DNA of 8,189 nt, from the NCBI GenBank assembly GCA_003476475.1, contig DMUD01000065.1, forward strand, positions 828-9,016, in the 5' to 3' direction. Position numbers and translations under genes: made by a program. Within the stretch, counting starts at the first letter, position 1, and each line of letters opens with the position of its first letter. The DNA is from Cytophagales bacterium. GTDB lineage: Bacteria; Bacteroidota; Bacteroidia; Cytophagales; UBA9547. The notes below the pieces were generated by a model. It made no database searches. It worked only from the letters and a program-made list of their open reading frames with translations, and was not told the origin of the DNA. Of this stretch, positions 1-5,889 are shown piece after piece.

Positions 1-732
1 GCTATTTTTTCGGGTTTAATGCCATCTGAAATCGAAAAACAGTTTCCTCAATATTGGGTGAATGACGACGAAGAAGAGGGCAAAAACTTACATGAAAATG
101 AACTGTTGGAGTCTCAGCTGAAGCGTAATAAAATGGAGGTGAAACATTCTTATACCAAGATATTGAACCAACAAGCGGGAAAAAATTTCTTAGACGTTTT
201 ACCCAACTTGATGAAAAACCAACTAAATGCAGTGGTGTACAATTTTGTAGATATGTTATCGCATGCCCGCACAGATGTAGCCGTAATAAAAGAATTGGCT
301 GCCGACGAGGCGGCTTATCGCAGCATTGCCCATTCTTGGTTTTTGCACTCTACTTTTTATGAAGCATTGAAATGGTTGGCCGAGAAAAAAGTTCGTGTCG
401 TCATCACCACCGACCATGGCACCATTAGAGTAAAACGACCGGTGAAAATTGTGGGTGAGCGTGATACAAACACCAATTTGCGATACAAACATGGGCGCAA
501 TTTGTCCTTGGACGAAAAGGAAGTTTTTATGACGCGCAAACCCGAAAGATTCTTTCTTCCTAAAAAAAATGTATCCACAGCCTATGTGTTTGCCTACGAA
601 GATCGTTTTTTCGCTTACCCAAACAATTACAATTATTTTGTCAATTTATATAAAGATACTTTCCAACACGGTGGCATTTCGATGGAGGAGGTTGTGGTGC
701 CTTTTGTTCAGTTAAAATCGAAGAAAATCTGA
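1..732 (+). CDS. porX: PorX-type response regulator, C-terminal PglZ domain (5' end outside window)
   Basis: This is the 3' part of a gene whose frame is open from base 1 (AIFSGLMPSE...), so the receiver domain and start lie upstream. PorX proteins are response regulators with an N-terminal CheY-like receiver and a C-terminal alkaline-phosphatase-superfamily (PglZ) domain. They work with the PorY kinase to control the type IX secretion system, and the PglZ domain has been shown to be a zinc-dependent phosphodiesterase acting on oligonucleotides. Visible here are NFVDMLSHART (nt 241-273), VVITTDHGTIRVK (about nt 397-435), whose Asp and His are expected metal ligands, NTNLRYKHGRNL (from nt 466), FFAYPNNYNYFV (nt 607-642) and FQHGGISMEE (nt 661-690), with a further expected ligand His. 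These blocks are, from memory, typical of PorX. The catalytic Thr expected in the family lies upstream and cannot be checked. The domain ends normally at a TGA with no frame damage. The alternative is another PglZ-domain regulator of the same family. Confidence 0.88.
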   Translation, partial: AIFSGLMPSEIEKQFPQYWVNDDEEEGKNLHENELLESQLKRNKMEVKHSYTKILNQQAGKNFLDVLPNLMKNQLNAVVYNFVDMLSHARTDVAVIKELAADEAAYRSIAHSWFLHSTFYEALKWLAEKKVRVVITTDHGTIRVKRPVKIVGERDTNTNLRYKHGRNLSLDEKEVFMTRKPERFFLPKKNVSTAYVFAYEDRFFAYPNNYNYFVNLYKDTFQHGGISMEEVVVPFVQLKSKKI

Positions 733-749
733 TTGAATGACAATTTTTA

Positions 750-766
750 TTGAATTATAAATTCAA
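750..766 (+). terminator. AT-rich hairpin after porX, possible weak terminator
   Basis: TTGAATT (750-756), loop ATA, AATTCAA (760-766) form a perfect 7-bp stem 17 bases after the porX stop. It is followed by only a short T run (ATTTC), and just one pair in the stem is G-C, so termination would be weak. Its position between two + strand genes is the main reason to list it. Confidence 0.3.
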
Positions 767-772
767 ATTTCA

Positions 773-790
773 TTCGGCTTGCAAACCGAA
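773..790. promoter_or_regulatory. 18-bp near-perfect palindrome upstream of the secreted-protein operon
   Basis: TTCGGCTTGCAAACCGAA matches its own reverse complement at 8 of 9 half-site positions; the only break is C778 opposite A785. It has no loop, which suits a dimeric DNA-binding protein better than a terminator, and no T run follows it. It sits 40-58 bases upstream of the ATG at 831 and its TTG (779-781) could serve as or overlap a -33 element. The role as an operator is inferred. Confidence 0.4.
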
Positions 791-796
791 AACTGG

Positions 797-804
797 TATA
801 TTTC
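797..804 (+). promoter_or_regulatory. Candidate -7 box for the 831-3780 operon
   Basis: TATATTTC matches the Bacteroidota -7 consensus TAnnTTTG at all but the last fixed position. Transcription would begin near 808-812, giving a leader of about 20 bases before the ATG at 831. A TTG at 779-781 lies 15 bases upstream, somewhat closer than the usual 17-23, so the -33 assignment is uncertain. The bases before the ATG are A-rich with no Shine-Dalgarno sequence, which is normal for this phylum. Confidence 0.35.
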
Positions 805-830
805 GTTAAACTTGGTAAAAGCAAAGCAAA

Positions 831-2186
831 ATGAAAAACTTTAGATTGGTTTTGGTGCTGTTTTCAATGATTTCTTTGGGATTTACAATGCCCCTAAGTG
901 CGCAAGACGAATCCGATGACTTGTATTTCAATTCTTCAGATTCAAAAAAGAAACGCGCGCAAACAAAACTAGAACCTAGCAATCTTCAACCAAATAATTA
1001 CACTTATCCAGTCCCTACGCCTGAAAACAATAATGAATTGCAAAATTTCGAGCAGGAGGATAGATATTCGAACCCAAACTACACCAACAAATACATTGAA
1101 GCAGAAAAAAACGAAGGGAAGCAGGGCAGCGTTCAACAAAATGCCACCACAATCAATAATTATTACGGTAGTAACAACAACAATACTACCTCACAGAACG
1201 GAACATCTGTAAATCAAACTAATCCTGATTTGGATTGGTACAGGCACAACAATTTCAATCTTCGTCGTCGTGCGCGTGGTTCTCGTTGGAACATCTCACC
1301 TGTTATTTCTTGGAATAACAGGTTAGGATGGGGTCTTGGATTTGCCACCTCCTGGCATTCAGGCTGGAACAGTTGGTACGGTTGGAATAGTCCATTCTAT
1401 CACAACTGGGGTTTAGGTTACATGCCTTTTTATTCAACCAACAACTGGTGTTGGCCTAATTATGGCTTCGGAGGTTTTGGATGGAATAATTACATGTACG
1501 GAGGTTTTGGGTATCCTTACCATGGTTTTGGTTGGGGCTTTGGAAGTCCTTTTTATGGAGGTTTTGGGTATCCCTACTATGGCCATAACGGATTTGGTTG
1601 GCAATCACAATACGGCATTCTTGATAATCACCACAATCGTGATTTGGTAAATAGAACTAGAGGCCCTGTTTACGACAGATCGTCTCCAACCAATCGGCCG
1701 GTAGGCTACACCAAGGAAGGTACAGGGGATCCAGCATCAGCCGGTAGATATGCCGAAGCACCTCGAAACAACAACACTCCTACCTATGGCGGTGAATATG
1801 GCACGCGAGGTGGTGGAAATAGGGGGGGGACAGGCAATACCCGAGTAGAAGGTCAACCACAAAATCCATATACAAATAGGGTAGCACCCAGAGAAAACTA
1901 CAACTATTCTACACCTTCAAACAATGTTCCTTCCCAGTCTCAAAGGAATGAATATTCCAATTCGGGCGGTACAGTGCAGCCCCGCGAATACAACAGCACC
2001 AACACTAGGCCATCTGAAAACTATAGCCGTCCCGGAAGAGAACCGGAAGACAATTATCAGAGGCGTGGGGGCAGTGGTGGTGGAAGTGATTGGGGAACCC
2101 GAGGTGGTGGTTTTGGTGGTGGCGGCGGCGGAAACATGAGAACTGGTGGTAGTGGCGGCGGCGGAAGAATTCAAGGAGGAAGATAA
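831..2186 (+). CDS. Secreted low-complexity Trp/Gly/Tyr/Asn-rich protein, function unknown
   Basis: I do not recognise a named family. Residues 1-24 are a Sec signal peptide (MKNFRLVLVLF..., likely cut before QDESDD), so the 451-residue product is exported. After it come an acidic and then basic stretch (26-43), an Asn/Gln/Thr-rich linker (about 50-132, including NNYYGSNNNNTTSQNGT), a short basic patch LRRRARGSR (144-152), and a strongly aromatic core (153-258) with 13 Trp and repeated GFG, YGGFGYPY and GW units. A long Asn/Pro/Arg/Gly-rich region (259-410) follows, then a nearly pure Gly tail with GGG runs (413-451). There is a single Cys (207), no lipobox and no visible type IX C-terminal sorting domain. 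Composition resembles structural or adhesive surface proteins, but that is only analogy. The gene lies 10 bp before the barrel gene at 2197, so the two are probably cotranscribed. A G8 run at 1822-1829 lies in frame within the coding sequence. The reading frame itself is secure because it is intact over 451 codons and starts with a signal peptide. Confidence 0.8.
   Translation: MKNFRLVLVLFSMISLGFTMPLSAQDESDDLYFNSSDSKKKRAQTKLEPSNLQPNNYTYPVPTPENNNELQNFEQEDRYSNPNYTNKYIEAEKNEGKQGSVQQNATTINNYYGSNNNNTTSQNGTSVNQTNPDLDWYRHNNFNLRRRARGSRWNISPVISWNNRLGWGLGFATSWHSGWNSWYGWNSPFYHNWGLGYMPFYSTNNWCWPNYGFGGFGWNNYMYGGFGYPYHGFGWGFGSPFYGGFGYPYYGHNGFGWQSQYGILDNHHNRDLVNRTRGPVYDRSSPTNRPVGYTKEGTGDPASAGRYAEAPRNNNTPTYGGEYGTRGGGNRGGTGNTRVEGQPQNPYTNRVAPRENYNYSTPSNNVPSQSQRNEYSNSGGTVQPREYNSTNTRPSENYSRPGREPEDNYQRRGGSGGGSDWGTRGGGFGGGGGGNMRTGGSGGGGRIQGGR
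1470..1573 (+). repeat. Degenerate in-frame repeats coding for GGFGYPY-like units
   Basis: GGAGGTTTTGG occurs at 1470, 1500 and 1557. The last two copies are extended to an identical 17-base block, GGAGGTTTTGGGTATCC, at 1500-1516 and 1557-1573, 57 bases apart. Spacings of 30 and 57 bases are multiples of three, so gain or loss of units keeps the frame. The units encode the aromatic GGFGW/GGFGYPY segments of the secreted protein. Confidence 0.75.
1822..1829 (+). repeat. G8 homopolymer inside a secreted-protein gene
   Basis: Eight consecutive G bases fall within codons for NRGGTG, residues 330-335, of the 831-2186 gene. Slippage by one base would shift the frame and replace or truncate the last 120 or so residues, including the Gly-rich tail. 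The run is visible directly; any switching is inferred. Confidence 0.7.
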
Positions 2187-2196
2187 ATAATCGAAT

Positions 2197-3780
2197 ATGG
2201 TTTTATTAAAGCGTTTTTTTACAATAGGTTTATTGTCTTTATTGGGTGTAAAATCTTTTGCACAAGGAAGTAGTTATGTGGCCAATGCCTTACAATTTTC
2301 CCAAACAGGAGTGCACGGTACCGCCCGTACATTGGGCTTAGCTGGCGCGCAAACTGCACTTGGGGCAGATTTAGCTTCATTGACATCCAATCCTGCCGGA
2401 TTAGGATTTTACCGCAAATCGGAATGGAGTATCAATCCTCAATTTATAGTACCCACCACCACCAGCACCGATGGTGTCGGTTATGTGAAGGATAGGAAAG
2501 TGAATTTTACGATAAATAACTTTGGTGCAGCTTTTTGTCGACTGAGAGACGATATTGTGGAAACAAAATGGCGAGGTGGCACTTTTGCATTTGGCTATAC
2601 AAGATTGGCCAATTTTCAGAATACGTTTTCTTACCAAACCAATAATAGCGCCAGTTCTTTTGCCGACAATTTGGTGTTATTGGCCAACAATGGGTATAAT
2701 TCAAGTTTTTACGACCGCAACAACATTCGTACACTCGAAGATTTGGCTTTTGGTTCCTATGTAATCAACCCTGTACCCATATTCAAAGGCGATTCGGTAA
2801 TTGCATATGACCCCACTCGTTTTATCAATTTGCTGCCTGAAAATGGGGAAGCCACTGTTTTGCAAAAAGAAACGGTCAATTCTAGTGGTTCGGCCAATGA
2901 ATGGAGTGCAGGTTATGGGGGCAATTACAACAACAAGGTATATTTTGGAGGAAGTTTTAACATTGTATCCATTTATTACAATCAGCGTAGGCAGTACCGC
3001 GAGTTTTTGTTAACCAATTTGAACGAATCCGACATTATGACTAGTCTTAGTTTCGACGAGACTCTTAAAGTGCGAGGCACTGGTGTCAATTTAAGAATAG
3101 GAATCAACTATGTGCTGAACGACAACATACGAACTGGTATTTCGTTCAAAAGTCCTTCTATAATTGGAATTAATGAAAACTATGAAGCGTCAATGTCGGC
3201 AACTTTCAAGCCAAAAAATGAAAAAGAATTGCCCAATAGTGCGGGCAAAAGCCTAATTCCTCAAACCAACAGCTACACCTTGTACACACCATCTGTCCTA
3301 AATTGGGGTGTGGCCATTTTTGCAGGTAAAAAAGGGTTTATTTCAGGCGAAGTGGAATATGTAGATTATGCTACCGCCACACTTTCGGGCAAGCAAAAAA
3401 TCAACTATCTCGACGCCAACAGCAGTATCAGCAAAAATTTGGCAAGTGTCTTGAATTTCAAGGTTGGAGCCGAATTGCGTTCTGAATATTTGCGATTTAG
3501 GGCGGGTTATTCATATCAGCCTGTTGTTTATCAGACTATTGTCACCGATTTGGATAGGCGTATAAGAAGTTCAGATTCCGATGTCATTTCTTTGGGTCTT
3601 GGATTCAGAAGTGAACAATATTATTTGGATTTTGCTTTTACCAGAACACAGTTCACAAGCAATTACGCACCTTATTTTATGCCACTAAAAAATCCGACCG
3701 ATTTGAAAGGGTCTGAACCCAATATCTCTATTGAAAATAGGCTTTATACCATTACCTTGGGAGGTGGTGTGTTTTTCTAA
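2197..3780 (+). CDS. Outer-membrane beta-barrel protein, FadL/OMPP1-like
   Basis: The 527-residue product has a signal peptide (residues 1-22, cleavage after SFA, mature start QGSSYVANAL). An N-terminal segment typical of FadL/OMPP1/TodX-like barrels in Bacteroidota follows: TARTLGLAGAQTALGADLASLTSNPAGLGFYRKSEW, written here in parts, with the NPAGL signature at 65-69. The rest alternates short amphipathic beta strands with turns, and the chain ends in ITLGGGVFF with a terminal Phe, as outer-membrane barrels do. Proteins of this kind are often labelled outer membrane protein transport protein or hemin receptor, but the substrate cannot be read from the sequence. At 527 residues it is longer than PorV, the type IX member of the superfamily, so I do not call it PorV. 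The 10-bp gap to the upstream secreted-protein gene suggests one transcript and possibly a shared surface role. No Shine-Dalgarno sequence is present before the ATG. Confidence 0.82.
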   Translation: MVLLKRFFTIGLLSLLGVKSFAQGSSYVANALQFSQTGVHGTARTLGLAGAQTALGADLASLTSNPAGLGFYRKSEWSINPQFIVPTTTSTDGVGYVKDRKVNFTINNFGAAFCRLRDDIVETKWRGGTFAFGYTRLANFQNTFSYQTNNSASSFADNLVLLANNGYNSSFYDRNNIRTLEDLAFGSYVINPVPIFKGDSVIAYDPTRFINLLPENGEATVLQKETVNSSGSANEWSAGYGGNYNNKVYFGGSFNIVSIYYNQRRQYREFLLTNLNESDIMTSLSFDETLKVRGTGVNLRIGINYVLNDNIRTGISFKSPSIIGINENYEASMSATFKPKNEKELPNSAGKSLIPQTNSYTLYTPSVLNWGVAIFAGKKGFISGEVEYVDYATATLSGKQKINYLDANSSISKNLASVLNFKVGAELRSEYLRFRAGYSYQPVVYQTIVTDLDRRIRSSDSDVISLGLGFRSEQYYLDFAFTRTQFTSNYAPYFMPLKNPTDLKGSEPNISIENRLYTITLGGGVFF

Positions 3781-3786
3781 TCTTTG

Positions 3787-4347
3787 TTATTGATTGTTTT
3801 TGAACAATTTATTCATTTTCTCTTGTTCCATTATCCGAACTAAAACGAAGAGCATAGAAGCCAATTTTTCAGGGCTTTCCGCATTTTGTGTGTCTATAGA
3901 AAAGTCTGCTCTCGAATAAAAAGGTAGTCTATCTTCCAGTTTTTGAGAGAGAAAATGTTTGAGTTCCTCTTTCGTTTTTCCTTTCAGCATGGGTCTTTGG
4001 CTGTAGTCGCTTTGGAAAAGACGATCAACAATGAGCGAAACAGGCGTGTATAAAAATATGCTTAGACCTTCTGCTTTAATATAGTCCATACTATCCAAAA
4101 AACAGGGTGTGCCACCACCAGTAGCCACAATACAGCGTTCTACTTTGGGAATTTGCTTTAGAAATTTATTTTCAAGTTTTCTAAAATAGTCTTCACCATC
4201 TTTTTCAAAAATTTCTTCAATAGTTCTGTTGGTTTCGAATTGGATTACTTCGTCAAGGTCGATAAATGAATATGACAACTTGTTAGCCAACATTTTGCCT
4301 ACTTTGCTTTTTCCAGTGCCTGTTAATCCTATCAGGTAAATATTCAT
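3787..4347 (-). CDS. aroK: Shikimate kinase
   Basis: The enzyme phosphorylates the 3-hydroxyl of shikimate with ATP, the fifth step of the chorismate (aromatic amino acid) pathway, in the cytoplasm. I start at the ATG at 4345-4347, giving 186 residues, because MNIYLIGLTGTGKS begins exactly where family members begin; the longer frame adds 13 unrelated residues. The Walker A loop is GLTGTGKS (7-14), the shikimate-binding Asp lies in FIDLDE (28-33), FR is at 55-56, the Walker-B-like ATGGGTP is at 75-81, the lid Arg is in SQRPML (116-121), and Arg residues are in LEDRLPFYSRAD (137-148). All key positions are present, and the length is near the usual 170-190. It stands alone, convergent with the barrel gene (6-bp gap) and divergent from nadC. 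Confidence 0.95.
   Translation of the reverse strand: MNIYLIGLTGTGKSKVGKMLANKLSYSFIDLDEVIQFETNRTIEEIFEKDGEDYFRKLENKFLKQIPKVERCIVATGGGTPCFLDSMDYIKAEGLSIFLYTPVSLIVDRLFQSDYSQRPMLKGKTKEELKHFLSQKLEDRLPFYSRADFSIDTQNAESPEKLASMLFVLVRIMEQEKMNKLFKNNQ
3793..3808 (+). terminator. Weak hairpin at the convergent end of the barrel gene and aroK
   Basis: ATTGTT (3793-3798), loop TTTG, AACAAT (3803-3808) form a 6-bp stem 12 bases after the barrel stop, followed on the + strand by TTATT. It lies inside the last codons of aroK, so coding constraint may explain it. Only one G-C pair is present, so any terminator role is doubtful. Confidence 0.22.
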
Positions 4348-4371
4348 CGTTGAATTCAATTTTTTTGGTGG

Positions 4372-4403
4372 CAAAATAAATGGCAATCCTTTGAGGCGCC
4401 CAA
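4372..4403 (-). promoter_or_regulatory. Candidate aroK promoter
   Basis: Read on the minus strand there is TTG (4403-4401), 21 bases, then TTATTTTG (4379-4372), which fits the Bacteroidota pattern TTG-N17-23-TAnnTTTG with one mismatch in the -7 box. A start near 4365-4368 would give a leader of about 20 bases before the ATG at 4347. No Shine-Dalgarno sequence follows. Confidence 0.4.
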
Positions 4404-4525
4404 TTTTTACTTTATTTCAAATCTAAACATTTCATGTTTCTTAAAGCAGTATAGATTGAAATCGAAGATAAAATATTGCAAAAGGATGGAGTTGTATTGG
4501 CTCAGATATTATCAAACATAAGAAT

Positions 4526-4650
4526 ATGCAAAAAAAACATGCATGTTGGTTGTTTTTGGTTCGATAGGCTCTTTTTGGGGTCAAAGCCTAATTCATTGAG
4601 CCCTGGTTTATAACGGAGTTATTTTACGCTTTCTTGTAAAAAACCACCTT
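4526..4650 (+). pseudogene. Possible remnant of a secreted-protein start
   Basis: ATG at 4526 begins MQKK and then hits a stop at 4565. After the A8 run (4530-4537) the neighbouring frame reads MLVVFGSIGSFWGQSLIH (ATG 4543), stops at TGA, and continues ALVYNGVILRF. Joining the two frames across the A run would give a convincing signal peptide ending in GQ, as seen in many exported Bacteroidota proteins. No family can be named, and such a short match may be chance. Confidence 0.2.
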
Positions 4651-4658
4651 GTATAAAA

Positions 4659-4687
4659 TTAGAAATATTTCAATTTTTTATTTCTAA
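4659..4687. repeat. Perfect 9-bp inverted repeat with 11-base loop
   Basis: TTAGAAATA (4659-4667) and TATTTCTAA (4679-4687) are exact reverse complements. Only one of nine pairs is G-C, and the sequence is AT-rich, so chance is possible. There is no neighbouring coding end that would make it a clear terminator. Confidence 0.45.
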
Positions 4688-4870
4688 GCTAGTTTTGTTC
4701 GCTAGTTATGCCAAAAGTCCTTTTATGATAGCTTTTTCCTGTTTTATTAACCAATTTGGATAAATAAGTCCTGAATTTTGGTAGTTTCCAAATTTGATTC
4801 TACGTTAGTATTTCTTTTTTATAAAAATACGAAGAGGAATGGGACTTCTTTGGTGTTGTTTTTTTGTTGA

Positions 4871-4889
4871 TAACCCTGAATTTGGGTTA
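4871..4889. repeat. TAACCC/GGGTTA hairpin upstream of nadC
   Basis: TAACCC (4871-4876), loop TGAATTT, GGGTTA (4884-4889) form a 6-bp stem with three G-C pairs. It can be extended to GATAACCC/GGGTTAATC if one A bulges. It lies 119-137 bases upstream of the nadC ATG, upstream of the predicted nadC transcription start, so it is more likely a DNA site or the end of an unseen transcript than a nadC leader element. Confidence 0.4.
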
Positions 4890-4993
4890 ATCTAAAGGCA
4901 ACTTCAACTTCTCATGGCTTAAATACAACACATGAAAGAATGTTTTGAACCGAGGAGAAGTTCTTATATTCGGAAAAACTTTTGGAGTTTTTA

Positions 4994-5001
4994 TACCTTT
5001 G
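4994..5001 (+). promoter_or_regulatory. nadC promoter -7 box, likely leaderless transcript
   Basis: TACCTTTG is an exact match to the Bacteroidota -7 box TAnnTTTG. With the usual spacing, transcription would begin about 5005-5008, which is at or within a few bases of the ATG at 5008. That makes the longer frame from the TTG at 4945 very unlikely, because it would start upstream of the promoter. The -33 element is poor (TTC at 4969-4971, 22 bases away). Confidence 0.6.
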
Positions 5002-5007
5002 CGCCCT

Positions 5008-5862
5008 ATGTACGACTATTTGCAAAAAGAAAGAGCATGCCAACTAATACAACTTGCCCTAGTGGAAGATGTAGGGCGAGGTGATTTTACCTCGCAAGCA
5101 TGCATACCTGTTGAAAGAGAAAACAAGGTGGAATTGTTGGTAAAGGATAATGGCGTTTTGGCAGGGGTTGAAGCTGCAAGATGGGTTTTTGAAGTGGTTG
5201 ACAAGAGCATTTCTTTTATACCAAATTTAGGAGAAGGGAGTAAAATAAAGCCTGGCGACATAGCCTTTTATGCATTCGGCAATTCGAGGTCTATTTTAAA
5301 AGCAGAACGCTTGTTGCTAAACATCTTGCAACGAATGAGCGGGATTGCCACTTTCACCCATTCGTTGGTTGAAAAGATTGCCCACACCAATGCTCAAATA
5401 CTAGATACACGCAAAACGACTCCGAATTTTCGTCTTTTCGAAAAATGGGCGGTTAAAATAGGGGGCGGACAAAACCATCGGTATGGTCTGTTTGATATGA
5501 TTTTGTTGAAAGACAATCATATTAATGTTGTTGGTGGAATTGCAAATGCGCTCCACGAAACAAGAAGATTTCTTCATGAATCTGGAAGGGAAATGGAGGT
5601 GGAAATTGAAGTGAAAAACTTAGACGAACTTCGGCAAGTATTGCATATAGGAGGCGTGAAAAGGGTTATGTTCGACAATATGACCACCGATATGATTAGA
5701 AAAGGGGTAAAAATGGTAGAAGGAAAAATAGAAACGGAAGTTTCGGGTGGGGTTACAGAAGAAAACATAGTAGCTTTGGCAGAAACTGGCGTCGATTTTA
5801 TTTCAGTAGGTAAACTTACCCATTCGGTAAAAAGCCTTGATTTAAGTTTGAAAGCAATTTGA
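5008..5862 (+). CDS. nadC: Nicotinate-nucleotide diphosphorylase (carboxylating), quinolinate phosphoribosyltransferase
   Basis: The enzyme converts quinolinate and PRPP to nicotinate mononucleotide, CO2 and pyrophosphate in de novo NAD synthesis. Starting at ATG 5008 gives 284 residues, the usual family size; the longer TTG-started frame would add 21 residues that overlap the promoter. Visible family blocks are EDVGRGDFTS (20-29), LNILQRMSGIAT (104-115), DTRKTTPNFR (133-142), KIGGGQNHRYGLFDMILLKDNH (150-171, written as a block), the acidic EIEVKNLDE (199-207), VMFDNM (220-225), EVSGGVTEENI (244-254) and GVDFISVGKLTHS (261-273). The substrate-binding Arg, His and Lys positions of these blocks look intact. 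nadA and nadB are not in the window, so the rest of the pathway must be encoded elsewhere. The next gene starts 27 bp downstream on the same strand. Confidence 0.96.
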   Translation: MYDYLQKERACQLIQLALVEDVGRGDFTSQACIPVERENKVELLVKDNGVLAGVEAARWVFEVVDKSISFIPNLGEGSKIKPGDIAFYAFGNSRSILKAERLLLNILQRMSGIATFTHSLVEKIAHTNAQILDTRKTTPNFRLFEKWAVKIGGGQNHRYGLFDMILLKDNHINVVGGIANALHETRRFLHESGREMEVEIEVKNLDELRQVLHIGGVKRVMFDNMTTDMIRKGVKMVEGKIETEVSGGVTEENIVALAETGVDFISVGKLTHSVKSLDLSLKAI

Positions 5863-5889
5863 AAATACAGGAAAAATAAAAAACAAATT

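Larger units (their letters stand above)
4348..5007. other. 660-bp divergent, AT-rich non-coding region
   Basis: This stretch lies between the divergent starts of aroK and nadC. It has no long open frame on either strand and no tRNA or rRNA that I can recognise. It holds the candidate aroK promoter, two inverted repeats (4659-4687 and 4871-4889), competing GGCTC/GAGCC and AGGCT/AGCCT pairings around 4566-4606, a possible eroded secreted-protein start near 4526-4650, and the nadC promoter at its right edge. It is unusually long for such a compact window. Confidence 0.6.

Noticed and set aside
256..492. Antisense open frame within the porX region
   Set aside because: It lies opposite the well-supported PglZ coding sequence, has no recognisable features, and is explained as a shadow frame.
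1917..2174. Open frames on both strands over the Gly-rich tail of the secreted protein
   Set aside because: GGT/GGC-rich sequence lacks stop codons in several frames. The Ser/Thr-rich antisense product is a composition effect.
2197..3780. Assignment of the barrel as PorV (LptO) of the type IX system
   Set aside because: It belongs to the same superfamily but at 527 residues it is too long, and no type IX partner genes adjoin it.
4556..4606. tRNA-like GGTTCGAT sequence with nearby GC-rich pairs
   Set aside because: No cloverleaf can be formed: there is no acceptor stem or anticodon arm at the right distances.
4690..4697. TAGTTTTG, an exact TAnnTTTG match in the aroK-nadC gap
   Set aside because: No -33 element lies at a suitable distance and no gene follows, and such matches are expected by chance in AT-rich DNA.
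4945..5007. TTG-started N-terminal extension of nadC
   Set aside because: The extension overlaps the exact -7 promoter box and is not part of the usual NadC N-terminus.
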